From the NCBI RefSeq assembly GCF_010093815.1, contig NW_022985553.1:1646133-1710132 (forward strand): a DNA stretch of 64,000 bases, read 5' to 3'. Under the pieces are notes generated by a model. That model made no database searches. It was given only the letters and a program-made list of their open reading frames with translations, and had not been told where the DNA came from. Source of the stretch: Pseudovirgaria hyperparasitica (lineage: Eukaryota; Ascomycota; Dothideomycetes; Acrospermales; Acrospermaceae). A program made the position numbers and the translations under genes. Shown one piece after another: positions 57,322 to 64,000 of the stretch (positions are counted from its first letter, which is position 1; each line of letters begins with the position of its first letter).

Positions 57322-58252
57322 CACCTACCTCAAAGAAAACATTTATACCTCTCACACCTCCCACCCACTCCCACCGACCAGCAACGGAACTCCCCGACAA
57401 TAAATACGAAATAACTCTGAAACAAGGTACGGCCGAAGTGAGTCCTCATCTCCTTATCCATCACGAACACAACAAACAAACAACAACAACATCAAACACC
57501 TTCCAGCAAGGCCAATAGGTTCGCAGCGAATTTTGTCTCTCCCTCGCTTTTTTCCTGGGTACCGAAAGCGCCCGGACCGGACGTGGATCAAATGGAGATA
57601 GATGGGAGGGGGGAGCGGGCGCAGCGGGCTTGTCCTTCCTTTTCCCCCCGGCCCCTTACCCTTGTCCTTACCTCCCTTCACCCCCCCTTCTGACAGGCCT
57701 AAATCCGCCGCCGGACCACCCCCCTGTCCTCACCCGTGTCACGTGCGGCCCCACCTCGGTCAAACCACTCACTCGTTTCGGCCGTTCTTGTTTTGCCATC
57801 CATCTCTCTCCATTCCATTCAAGACCTGACTGACCTCAACAAAAACCCCCCACTCGGATACCCGCTCGCCCAATCCCATGCCATGCCATGCCAGCGCACT
57901 CTTTCTCTTCTGTCTGTCTGTCTAGTTCGTGTGCCTTGGTCTCCCCCTCCCCCTCCCCCCCATCTTCATGATGATCCAAAAGAATTAAAAATCACACGCA
58001 TTTCCGTCATGCACGGCGGCTAGATGCAGGTTGGAAACATGGCCAATCATGGGGCTTGCTTGGGGGGGGGAGACGATCTTCTACAGTATCTGGGCAGCGG
58101 GTAAGAGGCATAAGCATCTCTCTTGCGGATGGGATGCACGTCGACGCAGGAACGTCCCCGGGCCTGGGGGGGGTAAGCGTCGTGGTCGTTGTCGTTGTCG
58201 ATGTGGTGGATTTGTGGTAGACTGGGACAAGTAATATCGAAACCCGTATATT

Positions 58253-58278
58253 CCCATCCCATCCCATCCCATCCCATC
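58253..58278. repeat. (CCCAT)5 repeat
   Basis: Five perfect CCCAT units. Confidence 0.9.
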
Positions 58279-58659
58279 ACCTTCCCCGTAATCTCTCAAG
58301 CGGTTCATGTTTCGACGATGATGATAATGTAGTCCACTGGAGCTAGATGGGGAAGTATGAAAAAAAAATACCGGGTTCAAAGAGTCCGGTAAAGAAAAGG
58401 AAAAAAATAATTAGAAACCTCGATGTTCGGAAATAGGCATCGCATCGCATCCCATCGCATCGTGCCTTTCTTTTTTTTTTCCCTCCGACTGACTGACTGA
58501 CTAAGAACAACGGGCTGGCTCTGGCTTAGGCTTAGGCTGGCCAGCTAGCTAGCTGGCCCTATCCGCCCGCCTAACTAGCTTGATTCGAGAACTTTGCACG
58601 CGCGCGCCCAGAAGACGATTGGCACATGCTGCGTTCCCTCTCCCTCCGTATGTGCGTAT

Positions 58660-58703
58660 GTGATGGGTGATGGGTGACGGGTGACGGGTGACGACGGGTG
58701 ACG
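58660..58703. repeat. (GGGTGAY)n heptanucleotide repeat
   Basis: Units GTGATGG and GTGACGG alternate about six times with one short insertion. Confidence 0.8.
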
Positions 58704-59738
58704 GAATCACAGGGCAGCTGATAATTAGCGGCGGCTGCCATGGGGCTGCCGGCGAAGTAAGGGGCATTTATTTCAGTCTAGAGAGAGCAGAGCCAGCCTC
58801 GTGCAAGTTTATCACGGGGGGGTTCCGGAAAGCGTGACCTTGGTGGTAGAGTGGTAGATTGGTTATATCGGCCAGCTCATAGGCAGGCAGTCAGCGAGCT
58901 ATGAGGATAGACGACGACTGGACCGCTCTGGACGCGTTCCTTACGGCTACGACTAATTACTCCTACGACTCCTACGAATAATTGTCCACGCGAGCAAAAC
59001 CACTGGTTGGTTGGCTGATTGATTTGATATACTCCGGTATCCGGGACTCTCAGGGGTCAGTCAGTCACGACCACGACCACGACGACGAAGCGAAGCGCGC
59101 CATGCCCCAGTATGTAATACGTACATAGCAGGTAGGTAGACAGACAGTAAGCATTATATCCGTATACAATCTAGCAAAAAGAGCTCTCTTCGTCCGTGAA
59201 TGTGTACGTGTAACGAGCAAACCCCCCCCGAGATCAACAGGGGGTGGGTGTTTTTTTGGTTGTTTCCATCGGGAATTTGATGGTATGGCGACGATATATC
59301 CGTAGCTCTGTCTGTGTCATCTCTGGCGTCTCTGGCATTTGTGGCATTTGTGGCAAGGCAGGACGAGTCATGTCACGGGAGTAGGAAGGAAGGGAAGGAA
59401 GGAAGGAAAAGAAGGCAGAAAAAGTCCGGGTGGACGGACGGACTGACGGACCGGACGGACGGGGGTTCGTTTAGCTATGGATGGACAACAGGATGATCGC
59501 AAAACCGGAGTTTTTTCGAGGGATGGATTCGATTATGCAGGAGGTCACGGAGAGTGAGCGATGAGAGTCTGAATAATGTACGGAAGATTTGGAAATGAGC
59601 AAGGAGAGACAGCAAGGGAAAGGAATAAGGCTGAGAGGAGGTGGTGTGTGCGCAGTGATGGTGGTGGCAACAAAAGCGCGTAGTAAGTATGCAGGTAGGT
59701 AGTAGGTAGACTTGTGGCTCGGGACGTTCTGTATCTGC

Positions 59739-59766
59739 ATATCATCATCATCATCATCATCATCAT
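59739..59766. repeat. (ATC)n triplet repeat
   Basis: About nine ATC units. Confidence 0.9.
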
Positions 59767-59819
59767 ATCGTCGCGTCGCCTCAGCCACCAGATTGTTCCG
59801 CGGGCGTATGTGCGTGTGA

Positions 59820-59895
59820 ATGGGGGTGGGTGTGTGTAGGAGTGTGTGTATGAGTGTGTGTGTGTATGAGTGTGTGTATGTATGAGTGTGTGTGC
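59820..59895. repeat. Compound TG/TATG repeat
   Basis: TGTG runs separated by repeated TATGAG units. Confidence 0.85.
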
Positions 59896-60355
59896 ACAAG
59901 TGTGTTCGACAGAGGGCGGTCCCGTGGAATGAATGGATGGTGATTGATGGCGAGCTCGAGCAGGATGGATGATAGTGATGGTGATGGTGATGGATGGTGA
60001 TGACAATGTCAGGATGTGTATACCATCACGACAGTCTACTCTCTGCCCCCCAAAACCAAACCAAACCAAACACACGATCCGATCCATAAGTTCGAGTTCG
60101 AGTGGATGAGACAGAATTCAAGGAAAGCAGTAGACTCCTCCACCTCCCCCCAGACCTTAAGCGCCCCCATCCCCCATCACCCATCCCCCATCACCAACAC
60201 CCCCAAGTGACTCCATCCAAAAGCGGTTTAGCAACGGCCAGCGCATCACCAGTCCTCACCGCAAGACTGCGCAAGCACCTATCACGATCACGCTACGCTC
60301 CTGGAATGGTTTCGCACACGACGCGACGACGGCCATTGCTTTGTGTAGTTTTGGG

Positions 60356-60392
60356 TGGGTAGGTAGGTAGGTAGGTAGGTAGGCAGGTAGGT
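60356..60392. repeat. (GTAG)n tetranucleotide repeat
   Basis: About nine GTAG-like units, one with GCAG. Confidence 0.9.
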
Positions 60393-60750
60393 AAGTAGTT
60401 GCACAAAATCGTTGGTATCGTTCATCAATCATAATACCGTCTTGCATGCAGACTGACTGACTGACTGACCCAGCGCGCGCCGTTGACAGTGCCAGGTGCT
60501 GGCTGGCTGGTATGTGCTAGCTAATTAGTACTGGAGATCACACACCCTGCGCCAATTCGCATGCTGTCTGTCCGCCGTCCACGTAGCACCCACCAGGGCC
60601 GCCGCCCAGCCAAGGAATATTTCTCCGTTGCCTGCCTGTCGTCGGCCTTGCCTTGTCTTGCGGGCGGCAGGCACCCCTGGTTCGTGCGATTCGATTCATC
60701 ACGGGTTGTGCCTATATAGGATGTTGCGTGCTACATGGACGTCTCTGTAC

Positions 60751-60781
60751 AGTTGGATGGATGGATGGATGGGTGGATGGA

Positions 60782-60812
<31 letters not shown>
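60751..60812. repeat. Compound (GGAT)n-(AGAT)n-(AGAC)n repeat
   Basis: Three tetranucleotide families follow one another and differ stepwise by one base, which suggests mutation and slippage from one ancestral array. Confidence 0.9.
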
Positions 60813-60813
<1 letters not shown>

Positions 60814-62009
60814 GAAAGAAGCAATGTCCCTGAGCATCAACAGCACCGCTCCCAAACCCAGCCAGCCAGACCTCATCCACGCAGCACGAGCAGAACACGA
60901 CGGTTGTTCAGCAATAATGCTCCCTCCCTACTCGGAAATTAATCACAAAGTCACCGTCTTGTCTTCCTTCCCTTGCTCTCTCTCTCTCACTCTCACAAAA
61001 GAGAGAAAATCCGAGCGAGTGGTTCCCTACAACCTCCCAACCTCGCTCTACACAACAACAACAACAAACCCACGGACGATAATTACGGACCGGGAAAAGC
61101 ACCGAGATCGCGTCTCTTTCTTTCGTTCTTTCTTTCGTTCCTTCCTTACTCTGCTTGGTGCTTGGAGCTTGGAGCCCCCCTCCCCCTCGCGTACGCTAGA
61201 CTAACGTTGGAACGTCCGACGAGGGTGTAGTTGTGTTATGTTGTGTTGTGTTATACAAATATCGTGGAGACGGGTAGTATTCTCTGCCTCCTTCTGCTTT
61301 ATTTCAAGGAGAGATGGAGATGGATGGATATGATGGCTGGGCGTGCGTGTGTGTGTCGCTTCGTGTAATTAAATTAGTCTTTTGAGGCGTGCGTATCTAT
61401 TATCTGTCTAGCTATCTGCTTAGCTATCTGTTTCGATCTAGCTATCTATTATCTATCCGTCAATCTATCCGGTCTAGCTGTTCTATCCAATTCTAATAGC
61501 CTTCCGGGGGGGGAGGGGAGGGGAGGGGCCAAAACAAGAAAGTCCGTTCCGTAGTGCGGGCTTGGCGGTCTGGTGTTTCTTTTTTTTTGCTTCTTTTTCG
61601 TCTTCGTTGTTGTTGTTAAGCGATTTAGCGAATAAGCGAAGAGGCGAGTGATGTTGAACAGTTGATAGTCAGTTAGTTAGTTGTGTAGTTGGTGATTCAG
61701 CTAGTCCGTCAAAACCGCGTGTAGCATGCACGCAAGCAAGCATATACATATATACAGACACACATGCATGCGTTGCAAATGAATGGATGGATGGATGGAG
61801 AAGACGGCACGACGGGCAGGTTTGAGATGATCCCTGCATGTCAAAGTTGATGCAGCCGATGGTGAGTGTCTATCAATATCAGGCGCACAAGACCGTCAAG
61901 AAGATGATGCACAAAACTCCCGTCCATCTGCACGTCTTTCTAAGGCCCGCCGTTGAATTGCAAAAAGAAAACGAAAAAGAAAAAGAAAGAAAAGACGTTT
62001 ATGGTCTGG

Positions 62010-62040
62010 GATGGCATGGCATGGCATGGCATGGCATGGC
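62010..62040. repeat. (GGCAT)n pentanucleotide repeat
   Basis: Five GGCAT units. Confidence 0.9.
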
Positions 62041-63088
62041 GTGCAGGCAGTAAGCAGTGGCAGGCAGTAGGGAGGAATTAGTACGTAGCAGAAGTACCTA
62101 GCAGTAGTGGGTAATTAGTGGAGGGTAGGGTAGAGTACAGTACGGGTAAGGGTAGAGAGGGTCAGGGCAGGGTAGCGAGCGGTAGGGAGGGCCGTTGGCG
62201 TGAAAGAGCAAGTACAGCAAGAATTAAGCTGGCTGGCTGGCTGGCAAGTAAGCAGGTAAGCAGGTAAGCAAGCAAGCACATCGCACATCGCATCTCGCGC
62301 CGTCCCGCAACACGCAGCCAGCCAGCCATGACGGTCGTGCATATTGTTGTACTAGAGGCTGAACGAGAGTGTGAGAGAGTAAGAGAGCAGGGTCTGCAGA
62401 GGGTTTGTTGGTGTTATTCTTGATGTTGATATTATTATCATTAGTATTGATATTATTGTATCATCACCACCGACAGTCCAGACTGACTCTGGATGGAAAT
62501 ACGAAAAAGCGAGGGTGTGGTCGTATAGCTATTAGCTAGCCAGCCAGCTAATATACAGGTACAGGTACAGGCCAAGCAGCAGCAGCAGCTTCGTTATTAA
62601 TCTACTAAGCTGCCGAAAAGCGCCATGGAGGGGCGTGTGCTTGCAAGCTGCTATTATTCGCGCGCGCTGCATTCTCCCTCTCGTTCCTCGTCTTCTACTT
62701 ATATAGTAACCCTGTCCTGGATTGAGTATATCGTCCATCGTCTAGCAATTAGTCTTAGATGGAGCTTCTAGTAGATGCGTAGAATGTGTCAAAAGTGCAT
62801 ACATAATCTGTTAAACAAGGAAAAAGGCCGGCGAAGACGAGACGATGCAGCGTGGAACTGTAGATACAATACAGGCCAAGACAGGCAGCAGATGGCGGTG
62901 CAGCGGGTCCACAATTTGGATCGCTGGCCCAAGTGGAGTGTGTGATAGTGGAGTGGTGTGGAGTTGTGTGGAGTGGGATGGGAGGGATGGATGGATGGAA
63001 GAATGAAGTGGAGAGAGGTTGACAGCAGCGAGATTAATTGTTATTCACGCAGGCAGGTGGGAGGCAAAAGAGGTGTTTGTGAGGTGCT

Positions 63089-63114
63089 GTTGCTGTTGTT
63101 GTTGTTGTTGTTGT
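63089..63114. repeat. (TTG)n triplet repeat
   Basis: About seven TTG units. Confidence 0.85.
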
Positions 63115-63339
63115 ATGTAGTATGTAACCAGATATCTGGGTATAGTATCAGGTGTAGAGTGAGTTGTGCAGGTGGTTAGCATGTAGAAGAGAGAGTGTTT
63201 GCAGACTGTATGTATAATAGTTGTGTTCGAGGGTCGAGGGTCGCGGGACGGAGTGGCAGTTGTAATGAGTGGCGGTGGAGGCAGGCCCGGTATGTGCGCT
63301 GCCGTCCCCCCCGGTAATTAGCAGTCCGGCCTGGCACTC

Positions 63340-63368
63340 GGGGGGATTTTGGGGGGATTTTGGGGGGG
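63340..63368 (+). repeat. G-run cluster with G-quadruplex potential
   Basis: Three runs of six to seven G separated by ATTTT spacers. Confidence 0.7.
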
Positions 63369-63398
63369 CTTTATGAGAGAGAGGGGTGGTCGCTTTGG

Positions 63399-63440
63399 CC
63401 TGCCCTGCCGCCCTGCCCTGCCCTGCCCTGCCCTGCCCAG
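63399..63440. repeat. (CCCTG)n pentanucleotide repeat
   Basis: Seven or so CCCTG units with one CCG interruption. Confidence 0.9.
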
Positions 63441-64000
63441 TCCCGCGCCATCATGCCCCCCCATATCACCCACTAAATTGCCGCCCTACCAGCCAGTCTA
63501 GCCAGCTAATTCTCCCTCTCTCCCTCCCTCTCTCTATTATCTCACACACACACACCCTCCCTCGCACTCATTCTCTCTCTCCCTTGATATTATTAACCCA
63601 CCCCTGCCGTTTGGTACGTGCGTTGTGTGTCTGTGTGTGTGTCTGCGTGTGGGTGTGTGCGAGTGTGCGTCTGTGTGTATGGATGTGGGTGTGTGTGATC
63701 CCGCTGTCCCGTGCTCCCGCCCCTGCCCTGGCTGCTGCTGCTGCTGAATGTTCTCTTTTCTATTTCTTGTTCCCCCCCTCCCCCGGTATGCTTTCGGCGG
63801 GCTTGTTGTTCTTCTACGTCTGTGTGTTGTATCTGGTCTGTGTGTGTGTGTATGAGTGCGAGAGAGCGAGTGAGTGTGTGTTTGTCCGTCGCGCGCGTGG
63901 TGTGGATCCTCGACTCCATCCATTCCATCCATCCATGCTCGTCTGTTTTCCGTGCCGTCTTTTTCGTTTCTGCTTCTTCTGCTTCTGCTGCTGCTTCGGT

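Larger units (their letters stand above)
52724..64000. other. 11.3-kb gene-free, microsatellite-rich island
   Basis: No open frame here resembles a known protein; the longer ones (for example 55181-55729) only translate simple repeats. Many unrelated tandem repeats are spread throughout, composition is balanced, and no transposon, rRNA or convincing tRNA is seen. It may be a large regulatory region, long leader or non-coding transcript for a gene beyond 64000. Confidence 0.7.

Noticed and set aside
59471-60087. Thr/His-rich open frames on the - strand
   Set aside because: They are translations of CA, CAT and related microsatellites.
52724-64000. Telomere or subtelomere
   Set aside because: No TTAGGG tandem array and no subtelomeric gene family is seen.
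52724-64000. Centromere or heterochromatic block
   Set aside because: The composition is balanced, with no AT-rich RIP-like decay and no repeated transposon.
1-64000. CRISPR array, bacterial operon or viral insertion
   Set aside because: All tandem repeats are simple and lack unique spacers. All genes are intron-bearing fungal genes. No viral or retroelement protein was recognised.

Overview
The window is nuclear DNA from a filamentous ascomycete (Pezizomycotina; a dothideomycete would fit, but that placement is a guess). The reasons are many short introns of about 40-130 nt with GTRAGT-like donors and CTRAC/CTGAC branch points, housekeeping genes with filamentous-fungal architectures (Ssr4/DUF1750, CUE-AlkB-GRF, Nma111, Bli-3, Rmt2, dienelactone hydrolase-NTF2 fusion), and fungal tyrosinase and CorA-like families. 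I rebuilt 21 protein-coding genes by joining exons so that reading frame and family motifs are continuous. No rRNA, convincing tRNA, CRISPR array, DNA transposon or retroelement was recognised.

Left part (1-18.3 kb): a secreted Ser/Pro-rich protein; 6-phosphogluconate dehydrogenase (14 exons); an RBM42-type RNA-binding protein; the Ssr4 subunit of SWI/SNF-RSC; a secreted tyrosinase followed in the same direction by a small catalase-like heme protein; and a CorA-like membrane transporter. Middle part (19-33 kb): Sec18/NSF, the spindle-checkpoint protein Mad1, an AlkB-type dioxygenase with CUE and GRF domains, the HtrA-like protease Nma111, a small basic SANT/Myb-like protein, and the AP-2 sigma subunit. 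Right part (34-52.7 kb): a transmembrane SH3 protein, a long PCI-domain protein of the Thp1/PCID2/Csn12 group, Bli-3, a dienelactone hydrolase-NTF2 fusion, Rmt2 arginine methyltransferase, a canonical dienelactone hydrolase, the Hrp1-type hnRNP and the Gyp1-type Rab GAP.

From 52.7 kb to the window end (11.3 kb) no gene is visible. This stretch is packed with unrelated microsatellites in di-, tri-, tetra-, penta-, hexa- and heptanucleotide units and is neither AT-rich nor visibly RIP-degraded. It may be a very large regulatory region, long leader or long non-coding transcript for a gene beyond the edge.

Most genes are ordinary housekeeping loci in divergent or convergent pairs and no single pathway unites them. 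The most unusual points are the microsatellite island, a 1.1-kb intron in hrp1 that holds an unexplained ORF, a GC-AG intron inside a zinc-finger codon region, microexons of 10, 16, 24 and 31 nt, acid-poor in-frame leaders upstream of Nma111 and Bli-3, a long unfamiliar N-terminal half on the PCI protein, and a hydrolase-like domain that has lost its nucleophile close to an intact relative. I did not find a clear undescribed defence, toxin or biosynthetic system.
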